A stretch of DNA of 64,000 nucleotides from Planctomycetota bacterium (GTDB taxonomy: Bacteria > Planctomycetota > Planctomycetia > Pirellulales > Thermoguttaceae), in assembly GCA_029550925.1 (NCBI GenBank), contig JAKPGL010000111.1, forward strand, positions 1 to 64,000, read 5' to 3'. This document shows, one piece after another, positions 31,914 through 41,509 of the stretch. Numbering within the stretch: position 1 is the first letter of the stretch; each line of letters opens with the position of its first letter. A model generated the notes under the pieces. That model saw only the letters and a program-made list of their open reading frames with translations. It was not told where the DNA came from and made no database searches. The translations under genes were made by a program, and so were the position numbers.

Positions 31914-33560
31914 TTATCCATACGGCAGGTCCTCTTGGCCGGGCACTTCGGGCGGAAGGGGTTGATGGCGGTCGTGCCGGGTTTCGTTGGTCGAAAGGAC
32001 TCGCACTCCCGGCTGGTCATCCAGCGGGCAGACATGTTCGCACACCCCGCAGCCGATGCATTTATCCGGATCCACCCGGGGCATGAGCACCGTTCGATTC
32101 TGTCCGTTTCGGAGTTTCAGTTCCTGTTCGACACAGTAGATGGCCTTGTCCGGCACGGGGCAATGTTCTTCGCAGACGATGCAATTTCGGCCATAGACAT
32201 AGGGGATGCATCGGGTGGGATCGAAGGCGGCCAGGCCAATCTTGATCTGATGCTTTTCTTCTAGGCTCAGCGGCCGGATGGCTTCGGTGGGGCAAACATG
32301 CCCGCAGGCAGTGCAGTTATAGTCGCAATGGCCGATCAGCGGGACTAACCGGGGTGTAAAAATGCCTTCCAGCCCCGCCTCGGTAATGGCCGGTTGCAAC
32401 CCCCCAGTTGGACAAACCTTCATGCACATGCCGCACCCGGTGCATCGGGCCAAGAATTCTGGTTCCGGCCTAGCGCCGGGTGGTCGAATGAGTTGGGGAT
32501 GATAATAGACATTGGCCCGGCCCTGTGGGGTGGCTCGCATTCCGGCTAAAGCAGCCAGGCCGCCCAACGCGGACCAGAATAGCCCCCGTCGGCTCAGTCC
32601 CACCGGCTGGAGCGTCGGCTCTTTTTTCCACGGCATGCTCAAACCGAACGAGCAACTTTCCCGGGCGCACACCTGGGAGCAATTCAAACACATCAGACAC
32701 TCGCTGGGTCGCCAGCCCTGGCCCGGACCGCTGGCCGAGGACCCATGACAGGCCGTCGTACATAACCCGCACTGATTACAGCCTTCCGCGTTGACCCAGC
32801 GGCGCAGGAGTGGCCAGCGGGCCAACAGCCCCAACAGCGCCCCCAACGGGCACAAGTACCGGCACCAAAACCGCCGCCGATATCCGTTGGCCGCTACCAT
32901 CAGCCCAAACACCAACCAGACCAAGCCCGCACCCAAAAACGCCTGTTTGGGGATGGCAAACACATGATCCCGGAAGAATTGATACACCGGTTCGCTGAGG
33001 CTCGTCAGATGCAGAGGCCCCAGGTGCGGATCTGCCTGGAAGACGCTATGGGCCGTCTGTTCCACACCCCATTGAAAAGCCGGCGAAATGGCCGTCGCTA
33101 CTGTCCGATATAAAAGCACCAGGGGATCAAAAATGCTGATCCAATGGCCGCCAAACAGGGCCATCGCCAACCCGCCGATCAAGAGATAATACTTCGCCTT
33201 TTGCCAGCCTGTATAGGCGTCTCGGCGTTTGGCCCGGCTTTGAACCTTATCGAAGGCCCAACCGGCCAAAGAATGCACCGTTCCCAACGGGCAGATCCAG
33301 CCGCAAAAAATCCGCCCAAAAAGTACCGTTACCACTACGGTAACCAGGCTCCAAAGCAGCAGCAGCGGCACATCCCGGGCGGCAATGCCGGTCAGGACCA
33401 AAAGAAGCGGATCCGCCAAAAAGAAAACCTTCGGCCAATCCCGCGGCAATTGATCAGCCGTCGTCCAGGTAGCCAACACCACCCACAAAAACAGAATCAA
33501 AAAAACCACCTGGACCACTCGCCGAACCCACCGGGGCAAAACAACCGAACCGGCTTTCAT
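31914..33560 (-). CDS. NapH-NapG-type fusion polyferredoxin
   Basis: The 548-aa protein has an N-terminal membrane half like NapH/NosR/YccM, with two CxxxCP motifs (FGRIFCGWICPLG, CRYLCPLG), then 4Fe-4S motifs CNQCGLCTTACHG and CLMCLNCSQVC. Near residue 320 an internal twin-arginine segment (SRRGLFWSALGGLAALAG) is followed by RPPGARPEPEFLARCTGCGMCMKVCP and three more Fe-S clusters, matching the layout of NapG, including its Tat signal and LIRPPGA block. It is thus a natural NapH-NapG fusion. It likely carries quinol electrons across the membrane to a periplasmic acceptor. The acceptor is unknown; no nitrate reductase is nearby. It lies 18 bases downstream of the DUF362 gene. Confidence 0.85.
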   Translation of the reverse strand: MKAGSVVLPRWVRRVVQVVFLILFLWVVLATWTTADQLPRDWPKVFFLADPLLLVLTGIAARDVPLLLLWSLVTVVVTVLFGRIFCGWICPLGTVHSLAGWAFDKVQSRAKRRDAYTGWQKAKYYLLIGGLAMALFGGHWISIFDPLVLLYRTVATAISPAFQWGVEQTAHSVFQADPHLGPLHLTSLSEPVYQFFRDHVFAIPKQAFLGAGLVWLVFGLMVAANGYRRRFWCRYLCPLGALLGLLARWPLLRRWVNAEGCNQCGLCTTACHGSSASGPGQGWRPSECLMCLNCSQVCARESCSFGLSMPWKKEPTLQPVGLSRRGLFWSALGGLAALAGMRATPQGRANVYYHPQLIRPPGARPEPEFLARCTGCGMCMKVCPTGGLQPAITEAGLEGIFTPRLVPLIGHCDYNCTACGHVCPTEAIRPLSLEEKHQIKIGLAAFDPTRCIPYVYGRNCIVCEEHCPVPDKAIYCVEQELKLRNGQNRTVLMPRVDPDKCIGCGVCEHVCPLDDQPGVRVLSTNETRHDRHQPLPPEVPGQEDLPYG

Positions 33561-33578
33561 CGGATTGCCCCCAGCGGT

Positions 33579-34517
33579 TTAGGACAAGGTGATTTCCTTC
33601 GGATTCAGTTTGCGATAGTCCATCACACCCAGGCCGAATTCGGCGCCTTTCTTCACGGAGCCGATCTCCTCCGGCTTTCGCCGCAGCATCTCTGCCCCGA
33701 AGGCGTCCAGGGCCACGATGTCGGTCCCGGCGGCGATGGTCCATTTGGTTTCCACGTCTTCGAGCCGACCGCCTTTCGGCCCATGGTCCAGCAGGATCCG
33801 GGTGCAATCCAGGATGCAGACCGGCGGCTTCATAAACCGGGTGATGTCGGCCAAGGAAGTGGGAATGTCCTGATGAAAGAGTTGACGTTTTTCCACTACA
33901 CCCATGTAGTTTTTCATGCACAAGGTGGCCGTGGCGAGCCGATGGTGCTTAGCGATCGGCACATTGATCACCACGTCCGCCTCCATGATCTCCGGATAGA
34001 TCGGGATGGTCTTAAGCCGTTCCCCTTTGATATTCACTTCCCGGAATCGTTCCCGGTCCAGATAGACGACTTCGGCGCCTGCCTTTTTGGCGGCCTCGGC
34101 AATGCCGCTGACCGCGTAGGTCTTTTGGGCCAGATCGCAAGGATTGTCGCCCACTTTCACCCGTTTGGCCCCCGCATCCAGGCAAAGCCGAACCAACGTA
34201 GCTACGACATCCGGATGCGTATTGGCGGCTTGTTCCCTTGTGCGGTCCCAGGCCATGTTCGGCTTGATCCAGACGACGTCGCCCTGTTTGACAAACCGCC
34301 GCATGCCACCCAGGGCTTCCAGTACCTTCTCGGTCAGTTGGGAGGCTACTTTTTGTTCTTCCCTTGGGCTGGCTGGCGCCGCGCCGGTCCATCGCACAAT
34401 CGCCATTTGCGCCTGCGCCTCCAAAAGGGAACCCAATCCGGTGGACGCCACTCCCAACGTTCCTACACCCGACGCCGAATACGCCAAAAACTCACGCCGA
34501 TTCAAGCCACGCTCCAT
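33579..34517 (-). CDS. Tat-exported DUF362 protein
   Basis: The ATG at 34517 follows GAGGAGG at 8 bases, giving 312 aa; a GTG at 34538 is in frame but lacks a site. A twin-arginine signal (NRREFLAYSASGVGTLG) begins the protein. The rest has the DUF362 pattern: WIKPNMAWDRTREQAANTHPDVV, VKVGDNPCDLAQ, ADVVINVPIAKHHRLATATLCMKNYMGVV, ILDCTRILLDHG and VALDAFGAEML. DUF362 proteins often occur with ferredoxins and are thought to act in redox metabolism. With the NapHG-like gene 18 bases downstream, the pair looks like a two-gene electron-transfer operon. Confidence 0.88.
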   Translation of the reverse strand: MERGLNRREFLAYSASGVGTLGVASTGLGSLLEAQAQMAIVRWTGAAPASPREEQKVASQLTEKVLEALGGMRRFVKQGDVVWIKPNMAWDRTREQAANTHPDVVATLVRLCLDAGAKRVKVGDNPCDLAQKTYAVSGIAEAAKKAGAEVVYLDRERFREVNIKGERLKTIPIYPEIMEADVVINVPIAKHHRLATATLCMKNYMGVVEKRQLFHQDIPTSLADITRFMKPPVCILDCTRILLDHGPKGGRLEDVETKWTIAAGTDIVALDAFGAEMLRRKPEEIGSVKKGAEFGLGVMDYRKLNPKEITLS

Positions 34518-34910
34518 TGCAAAGACCTCCTCATTCACGAAAAAGGTACTGTTTCATTCCTTTTCACTTGCTGATGTTTCCGTAGGATTACGCCGCCTTC
34601 AAAAAGTTTCTCCTGTTTTCGGAGAGTTCTTTTCGGAACAACATGTTCCTCTTTTCGGATTTCAAACCAATAAAAACGCTCTCCAAAGGATTTGCCTGAG
34701 GCGCAAAAGGAATCATTCTTAAGGCAGGAACACCAGGTAGGACGCTGCTGGAAGGTTTTTTCCTAAAATCTCTTTCTACCATACCATCTTCTTGGGTAAA
34801 AGACAACCATAGGAATCTTTCCCAGTTTTTCCCAGAAGTCAAGAGCTTCCTACGATGGAGAAGCCTCATGGGGGGCTTTTCCATCGGCAATTTTTCGGTA
34901 ATTCCTGAGG
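34518..34910. other. 393-bp gap, upstream of the DUF362 gene
   Basis: This stretch is upstream of the DUF362 gene and downstream of the 1373-aa protein gene, both on the minus strand. It should contain the DUF362 promoter, but no convincing -35/-10 pair or terminator was identified. Confidence 0.4.
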
Positions 34911-37900
34911 TTACTCCTGGCTGGCGCGAAGATAATCCACGGCAAACAGGCCCTGCTGGTCCGCCAGGTCGAGCCGAAGAGCCGTGATCAGCCCCTCGGC
35001 CCAAGCCGGGTGTTTGCCCACTTCCAAACGGTATTCGTGGAACTGGCCGTCGGACTGGAGCGAAAATCGGATCGACTTTTGTTCATCGAAATGCGGGCTT
35101 GCTTCGGTAGCCCAGAAAATCTGGCCGGTCCGTCCGGCGCTGGTGCGAAGTCGCAGTCGCAGCACCGGCGTCTGCCGACCTGGAACCCGCAGCAAATACC
35201 GCCCGATATACGGGTCCGGTCCGGTCATCTCGCCTTGCAGGAAACCGCCGTCGGCTCGAAGATTTTCCACCTGGTGAAGCCCTAGCCAACCGTCGGCCGA
35301 ATCGGTAAACTCAAACTCGATTTTCTCCACCAACCGGGCCACTCGGCTCGCCTGCCGGTATTCTGCCGGCCGGACGACTACTTGCACCGGCCCGGATCGT
35401 GGAATCCGAATAGATAGATAGGCATAGCCGGCGTCGTATCGCCAACCCGGTTCTTCGGACTCTTCCAATTGACGGCGTTCCGGCACTGGTTGCCCGTCCA
35501 GCCGGACTTCTTCCGGTCGCCCCATCGGCGAAACCAATACGACACCCTGCTCCCCGGCCGGATAGGTGATCGTAAACTGAAGGCCATTTCGATCCCACAC
35601 CGGCTGGCCGATTCGGCCCGTAGCCGTCAGATGGAGCCGACGATCCCCCTGGCCGACGATCACGGTACGCGGTTCCTCCGGCCGATCCATAAGTTCACCT
35701 ATACAGCTGATGATCTGCCGAGGGGCAAACACCCAGGGACACCGCTGGGAGTCGATGGCGCTGATATTGTCCGGCCAAAGGGCCACATCAGGCCCGTCCG
35801 GCGCCTGCTGATGCACGGCGCTATGGACGATCAAGGCGGCCAGTTTGCGCCAGGGCAGGGTTTGGTCGTGCGGAGCTAGTTTTAACAGGGCTGCGGCATA
35901 TCGCAGTCCGTTCCACTGCACCGGTCGGCCGAACCAAGACCCCCTGTGCCAGGTAGCCCCAAAGACCGGAATGCTGGCCCCCAGCAAGAACGGCTTTTCC
36001 GAATCCTCCCACAGATAGATGAACGGCAGCCCACGTCTTGCCCACTCCACTGCCGCATCCAGCCATCGCTGCTGGCCGCTTATCCAATAGGCCTCCAGGA
36101 AGGCATCCACCGCATCGGCGGCGGCCAACACGTCCGGCGTATGCACCGGCACCTCCCACACCTGGGCCGCCCTCGGCGCCCGAAACCGTCCCATCACCTC
36201 CAGCGTGGGCGCCATCTGCCGATATACCTCCATATCCCCGGCAATCCGGGCGTATCGAAGCACCTCATACGCTTTGCGTGCACAAGTGCCCACTTCTAAC
36301 GCCTCATCCGGACCAAGCTGATGATAGTCCATGCCGACAAAGGGTCCCTCTTTCGGCTCATAATCGGCGTCGAATCGCCAGGCGCCGTCCGAACCGCGAC
36401 TAGCCAGCAACTGGCCGGCATGACTGGGATTGGCCACGGCCAGGTCGAATCGGCCCGGCCAGCGTTGGGCGTCCAGACGCACCGGGCCGCCGATAAGCGG
36501 AACCACTTCTTCGGCCCGCTTTCGACACTCAGCCGCCAACGCCCGATCCGGACTCAATAGTTCCCCCAGGAGCAGATCGGCCACAAAGGCTGGCGGCCTA
36601 CCTTGGTGCGACATCTTGCCGCCGCCTTTGGTCGTCCACCACGTTTTGCTCTCTGCGTCCCAAAGCGAATGCAAATAGGCCTGCATGGAGAAGGCGATTT
36701 CTTCCCGGTAGCCGCCATGCGGAAGCGGCGCTGGCGCCGGCAGGCCGTACCGCCGAATCCATTCTTCAATAGGTACCAGGACATCCTTGGCCGCCCCGTC
36801 CGCGTACAATTGGCAACATATCTCCAGTGGTTTGCCCGGTTCCATCGGATAGGGCCGACGGGCCGTTCGCTCGTTGACCGGCACATAGTCGGGCACAGGC
36901 GGCAAAAACAACCCCACCACATGGCTGCGCCGATGATGCAGCCGATCCGGCGAATCGAACACCACGGCGGGCCGATCCGGCCGAGGGCGATTATCCCACA
37001 AAAGCCCCACCACGCCCTGGCCTGTGTCCAGGCCAACCGCCGGGATGGTAATCATCTGGGGATGCACCACCCGACGGACCCGATCCGGATGGTCTTCGGC
37101 AATATCCAGATTGCTGGAAGAAACCTCCTCATCGACGAGCCACTCTAGCCCTGGAAACACAGCCTCCCGGCGCTGGAGCACCGAAAGCATCGGTCCCTGG
37201 AAATGGAGCAGTTTGCGGGGCTGGTCGCACTGAAGACGGTACTCCGCCTGAACCAGGCGATCCTCCGGGCCAAGCGAAAAGCGCACCTCCAGACGCCATC
37301 GGGCGCCTTGGCCGTCGGTCTTGGTCCAGGTAAAGGCCAGTCGAGCGGTTTGGGCCGATTCGGGCTTCGGTGGAACGGCTTCGGTTTTGTTGGCGCCTGG
37401 TGGAGCAGGAGGGACCATCTCGGCCAGCGGTGGTTGATCGGTGAAGATAGTCTCTGTGTGCTGCTGGTCGGCATTGGTTTGCCAGATGAGCCGACTAAGC
37501 GGCGTCAGCCAGCCGACCGTCTGAAACTGGCCGGCCGGTTCTCCGGCAGCAGGTCTCGGCGTCGAAGGAGCAGGTTTTCGCACCTGAAGCAAGGCCGGGC
37601 CGAAGCCGCCAGCCGCCCTCGGAAAAACCAATCGAAGATACGGGTTTTCCAGAACGGCCCAGTGGTCGGTTGCCGCTGCATGAAGTCGGCCAGTAGGCGC
37701 CGGCAACGGATGATCGGGCAAAACCAGCAGAGTGCTGGCCGCTTCGATCAGTTCCTGGCCAGCAGCCCGTAGCAATAGCTTCACCTCTACGCACTCGGCC
37801 GGCTCGGCAGGGGTAAACTCCACCGCCTGGGTTTCCCATCGGCCGGGCCGAACCGGCGGGAAGGCCATCTTCCGCCGCTCGGCTTTCCCCTGGATAGAAA

Positions 37901-39032
37901 TCTCCAGCTCTGCCTCCGCCCCGACCAGCATGGCCCGGCCAGGATTTTCCACCACACACTCCAGCCGAACCGGCCGACCTGCTACCGCAACCGGACTGCT
38001 CGGTCCAAAACTCCGAAGCACCATCTGGGGGACAATTTCTAACCGGTCTGCCGATTCCAACTCTCCGGCGAAAGCACAGACCGTAAAAGTGGCTGGTTTG
38101 GTCCGTTCGCCTTCGAGCGTCCAGTGGATCCAGATGCTTTCGCCTGGTGCTAAGACTGGTACCAGCAACTTAGCCTGATGGGTGTCGACAGAGCGGTCGG
38201 TTTGGGTTCCACCGGCATCCTTGCCTGGGGGTTGCTTTTGGGCTTTTTCCGCCGAAGGCGATTGGGCTGGGATTTTGGGTAGTTGGGCTGTTTCCGGGGC
38301 GGTTGGAACTAATTGTCCGAAAACTTTTAGTCCGTCCGGAGCCTGAAGCGTTACCAGAACCGTCTGGGCGGGAGCGTCGCCGGTGTTTTCGAGTTTGGCC
38401 GAAAGCACGGCCTTTTCACCCGGTCGGTCTGGGTGCTCCTGCCATCGGAGACGCCGGATCTGCACAATAGGCCCGGTACGCTCCAGGTAACGAAAATCGT
38501 CCAGGAGGAGTTGGCCAGCGTTGCCGGTGATGCGGGCGGCAAAGTGCACCCGCTTTACCTTCGGATTGTCGCTATAGTCATACCGAATGCGGGCTTTGTG
38601 CCACTGGCCGTCGCCGATATGATGCGGGGGGACCAGGTATTCCATCCTGCGTGAACCGGCTCGTTCCAGGCCGTCCTCGCCGACGGGAATGACCACGATC
38701 CGAAGTTGCGCCCCGTCGGCCGATAGGGCCTTATACCAGAACTCCATGCCGCCCTGGACCTGGTCGATCAGCCTGGTGCGGTTCAGGCCGGTTTCCACCT
38801 GCCGGGGCGTCTGGGCGGTGCGGGTAAGCTGCACGGCCCACTGGCCGGTGTGGGCCTGGGGGGTCATCCGCACTGTTTGTCCCACCGGCCCCCAAAAGGC
38901 GGCAAACCCCCGCTGATCCAATTGCTCAAAAGAACCGTTCGTACAAGGATTTTGCTCCTTGGAAAGAGCATTCTCCGACAGATCACCCGCTCCAGCAACC
39001 CATGCCGCCAACAATACCACAGCCCATCCCAT
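34911..39032 (-). CDS. 1373-aa secreted multidomain protein with carbohydrate-binding-like domains
   Basis: The ATG at 39032 follows CAGGAGT and starts a signal peptide (MGWAVVLLAAWVAGAG); the longer frame to 39140 has no site. Residues about 25-185 begin NPCTNGSFEQLDQRGFAAFWG, like a CBM4/9-type jelly-roll. Two CARDB-like Ig domains follow (VSAKLENTGDAPAQTVLV-type strands; VENPGRAMLVGAEAEL). The middle (about 460-760) begins with LENPYLRLVFPR and looks like a beta-sandwich; about 780-1130 is helical (VGTCARKAYEVLRYARIAG, WISGQQRWLDAAVEWARRG) as in toroid glycosidases or lyases. The end (about 1230-1373) is another jelly-roll. Polysaccharide binding or breakdown outside the cell is likely but not shown. 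Confidence 0.72.
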   Translation of the reverse strand: MGWAVVLLAAWVAGAGDLSENALSKEQNPCTNGSFEQLDQRGFAAFWGPVGQTVRMTPQAHTGQWAVQLTRTAQTPRQVETGLNRTRLIDQVQGGMEFWYKALSADGAQLRIVVIPVGEDGLERAGSRRMEYLVPPHHIGDGQWHKARIRYDYSDNPKVKRVHFAARITGNAGQLLLDDFRYLERTGPIVQIRRLRWQEHPDRPGEKAVLSAKLENTGDAPAQTVLVTLQAPDGLKVFGQLVPTAPETAQLPKIPAQSPSAEKAQKQPPGKDAGGTQTDRSVDTHQAKLLVPVLAPGESIWIHWTLEGERTKPATFTVCAFAGELESADRLEIVPQMVLRSFGPSSPVAVAGRPVRLECVVENPGRAMLVGAEAELEISIQGKAERRKMAFPPVRPGRWETQAVEFTPAEPAECVEVKLLLRAAGQELIEAASTLLVLPDHPLPAPTGRLHAAATDHWAVLENPYLRLVFPRAAGGFGPALLQVRKPAPSTPRPAAGEPAGQFQTVGWLTPLSRLIWQTNADQQHTETIFTDQPPLAEMVPPAPPGANKTEAVPPKPESAQTARLAFTWTKTDGQGARWRLEVRFSLGPEDRLVQAEYRLQCDQPRKLLHFQGPMLSVLQRREAVFPGLEWLVDEEVSSSNLDIAEDHPDRVRRVVHPQMITIPAVGLDTGQGVVGLLWDNRPRPDRPAVVFDSPDRLHHRRSHVVGLFLPPVPDYVPVNERTARRPYPMEPGKPLEICCQLYADGAAKDVLVPIEEWIRRYGLPAPAPLPHGGYREEIAFSMQAYLHSLWDAESKTWWTTKGGGKMSHQGRPPAFVADLLLGELLSPDRALAAECRKRAEEVVPLIGGPVRLDAQRWPGRFDLAVANPSHAGQLLASRGSDGAWRFDADYEPKEGPFVGMDYHQLGPDEALEVGTCARKAYEVLRYARIAGDMEVYRQMAPTLEVMGRFRAPRAAQVWEVPVHTPDVLAAADAVDAFLEAYWISGQQRWLDAAVEWARRGLPFIYLWEDSEKPFLLGASIPVFGATWHRGSWFGRPVQWNGLRYAAALLKLAPHDQTLPWRKLAALIVHSAVHQQAPDGPDVALWPDNISAIDSQRCPWVFAPRQIISCIGELMDRPEEPRTVIVGQGDRRLHLTATGRIGQPVWDRNGLQFTITYPAGEQGVVLVSPMGRPEEVRLDGQPVPERRQLEESEEPGWRYDAGYAYLSIRIPRSGPVQVVVRPAEYRQASRVARLVEKIEFEFTDSADGWLGLHQVENLRADGGFLQGEMTGPDPYIGRYLLRVPGRQTPVLRLRLRTSAGRTGQIFWATEASPHFDEQKSIRFSLQSDGQFHEYRLEVGKHPAWAEGLITALRLDLADQQGLFAVDYLRASQE

Positions 39033-39220
39033 AAGTTTACTCCTGAGATGCCCGGAACTTTCACGATTTATAATTCCTAAAGTAAATGGATATTGAAGGA
39101 AAAGAAACCCCCTTCTTAAAAAACGCTTGTGCGCAGGCAATCCCCTCCAACAGCAAAAGAAAGTACCACCTGCCTGGGGCTGGCAATGGAATGAACGCCC
39201 GAAGCCGGATTGCTTAGAGC

Positions 39221-41122
39221 CTATGCCAGAGGGCTTTCTTTGCCTGGGCGAGATTCATCCCCGTCAGATTTTTTTGTGTTCGCCGGCAAACTGGCATCGG
39301 GAGAGCGGGGAACATGAACCGGTGCGCCGATCACCGGCACGGATAAGCCAGTCTGTAGCTCTTCCAGGGTCATGATGCAATCCTTCAAGGTTTCCAGTTC
39401 CGGGTCCGGATCGGCTTTGGGCGAAGAGTCGGCTGGACCAGGCGCCGGCGGCGCTGGCAGAACCGATTCGGAACGTAACAAGCCCCCCGCGGAAAGAGCA
39501 GGTGGAGAGGCTGGGAACCGGGGCGGTTCGGAGCTGGACGCTTTGGAGACAGTGCCCTCTGTTTGATTTCTCTGCTCGCTTCCTGGAGGCTGGGTTTCGA
39601 CGGTGTTAGAAGGCGTCGAAATGGGACTGGGGGCTTGGACGCGGGGGGGAAACCGCCGCAGGGCAACCCGGCTCAATGCGGCGGCAGCAAGGGCAGCCAT
39701 CAAACTAACCCCGCCCAACTTCCAAAGCCTGGTTTCAGAACCGACCGACGCCATCTCTCCCATTGGCCGGACGCTGCTCTGCAAGCAGACCAGCCCGGCC
39801 TGCCCGGCCCCATCCAGTCGGCGGAGAAGTTCCTGAGCTTGGCGGATCCGTTGCTGGACGATCTGCTGGCCCTGCATCTGCCGGGCAACAAATACCTCCC
39901 AGAAACTCCGAAACTCTTCGAGTCGGTCGGCGAATTCCCGTTGATACGTCCGGTTTGCTTCGGACGCCGTCGATCCTCCCGGAGAGGATTTTATTGGGTC
40001 GGCGGCCGCTTCGGAGGAAACCGTTGGTCTGGGTGCCTGGGGCGGCGCCCTCCTGGAACTATCCCAAGAAGACCCGGAGGGCGCAGAAGAAAACCTCGGC
40101 AAAGACTGGGCGCTGTTTGGAGAATGCTGGGGGGAAGTGTTCGGAAAAGACGCTTCGGACGGAGTCAACCAGCGGGGAGTTTTGGCCAAAAGCGCTTCGG
40201 TTTGGGCGATCCACACCTCCGCCTGTTGGACTTCTGGATGGATGGGGGTTCGATCTTCAAGGAGTTTTTGGCGGCGGGTTTGCCACTGCTGCAAGGTCTG
40301 CGATAAGGCAATCCATTGGGGATTTTCCTGCATGGGACTGGGGCGGTTGGCTTCAGGCTCAGGCAACCCGGCGGACTCGCTTTCTGGTATTTGGGATTCC
40401 GCCGGTCGAAGGGAAGCCGATCCGGACGGGAAGGGCGATTCTTCCGTAAAGGGGCCGACTGTTAACAGAGTGCTCCATTGATCGACATACTCCAGAAAAA
40501 GCTCTTCCTGGAGGGCGCCGCCGATCCAGGCGGATTGAATCTGGTGGGCCGTCTCCTGAAATTGTCGTCGAAGACCGGCCTGGTGTTGCTCCCACTGAGT
40601 TTGCCAGAGTCGGGCGATTTCTTGACCGGCTTTTTCTACGGCCAAGCAGGCTTGGGCAGGGTCTTGAGCTTGGTAACTCAAACGGACAGAAAAACCCCCG
40701 GGACCCTTTTGAAGACTTGGAGGTCTTTCCGAAGAAGAGGACTTTCCTAAATCGAAAGCGGCGAGGTGGATGACTACTTCTGGGGGTACCAAAACCCCGT
40801 TTTGCCGAAGCCAACTACGAAACACTTCCAAATCGGAAAAGGTCCTTTGGAGATTTAATCCTCCGAATAAGTGGGATTGGAGATCCTCAGAGGATGGCAT
40901 TGGTAAAAGGACCAGGCATTCGGACTCCAACAAAGGTGTCTCTGAACGGCGAAAGATGGTTGGGGCGAAGATGATCCCCCCTAAAAGAGTAACAAAAAAC
41001 ACCCCGAGGCCGATTGCCCATATCCAAAACCATGTCCCCCTACTTCCTTCGAAGGGACAATCCAAAGTTCCCGGTTGATCTTGCTGATCTGGGGAACGGA
41101 TCGTTTCGGGGTTCTTTCTCAT
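39221..41122 (-). CDS. Wzz/GumC-like chain-length-determinant protein
   Basis: The 633-aa protein has one membrane segment near residues 31-53 (WFWIWAIGLGVFFVTLLGGIIFA), a large extracytoplasmic part with glutamine-rich coiled-coil helices (WQTQWEQHQAGLRRQFQETAHQIQ; ARQMQGQQIVQQRIRQAQELLRRL), and a second membrane helix near 450-470, giving the two-helix topology of Wzz/PCP proteins. A Pro/Ser-rich loop lies between the coils (about 330-390), and the cytoplasmic tail (480-633) is Pro/Ser-rich. It probably regulates polysaccharide export. No Wzy, Wzx or Wza is next to it. It lies 188 bases upstream of the 1373-aa gene. Confidence 0.65.
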   Translation of the reverse strand: MRKNPETIRSPDQQDQPGTLDCPFEGSRGTWFWIWAIGLGVFFVTLLGGIIFAPTIFRRSETPLLESECLVLLPMPSSEDLQSHLFGGLNLQRTFSDLEVFRSWLRQNGVLVPPEVVIHLAAFDLGKSSSSERPPSLQKGPGGFSVRLSYQAQDPAQACLAVEKAGQEIARLWQTQWEQHQAGLRRQFQETAHQIQSAWIGGALQEELFLEYVDQWSTLLTVGPFTEESPFPSGSASLRPAESQIPESESAGLPEPEANRPSPMQENPQWIALSQTLQQWQTRRQKLLEDRTPIHPEVQQAEVWIAQTEALLAKTPRWLTPSEASFPNTSPQHSPNSAQSLPRFSSAPSGSSWDSSRRAPPQAPRPTVSSEAAADPIKSSPGGSTASEANRTYQREFADRLEEFRSFWEVFVARQMQGQQIVQQRIRQAQELLRRLDGAGQAGLVCLQSSVRPMGEMASVGSETRLWKLGGVSLMAALAAAALSRVALRRFPPRVQAPSPISTPSNTVETQPPGSEQRNQTEGTVSKASSSEPPRFPASPPALSAGGLLRSESVLPAPPAPGPADSSPKADPDPELETLKDCIMTLEELQTGLSVPVIGAPVHVPRSPDASLPANTKKSDGDESRPGKESPLA

Positions 41123-41509
41123 GGTAAAGAACCTGTCTTGTTCCGGACGGTTGGGAAGAACTTTCTCAAACTTGGGGTGCTAAGAGGCATCCAGCCGGAA
41201 AAGTTTTCCCACCTTTTAATTCTTTGAATTGCGGCGGAGATGTTCGGCTCGTCTGCCACCAAACGGATCGGTCCTTGGCCGGATCGGCCTTGAGAACCGT
41301 TCCTCGGCCGGAGGCTGCCGGCGGGAGAAAAAAACGCCAAGGAAAGGGATTCTATGGAATAAGGGGAGGAAATCGGCCCTGGGGGGATTGCCAGATCGTC
41401 TTCTGTGGGAGAAAAAAGGGAGAAGGGCTGCTGGAATGATGAAATGGGACATCTCTTCAACCGGCTGATGTGTTCCCAATGCTCCTAGCCGGATGGCAGG
41501 GGGGTGAGG
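41123..41509. other. 387-bp divergent gap
   Basis: It lies between the Wzz-like gene (minus) and trpF (plus). Open frames on both strands have no ribosome sites or recognisable domains. Nothing else seen. Confidence 0.45.
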
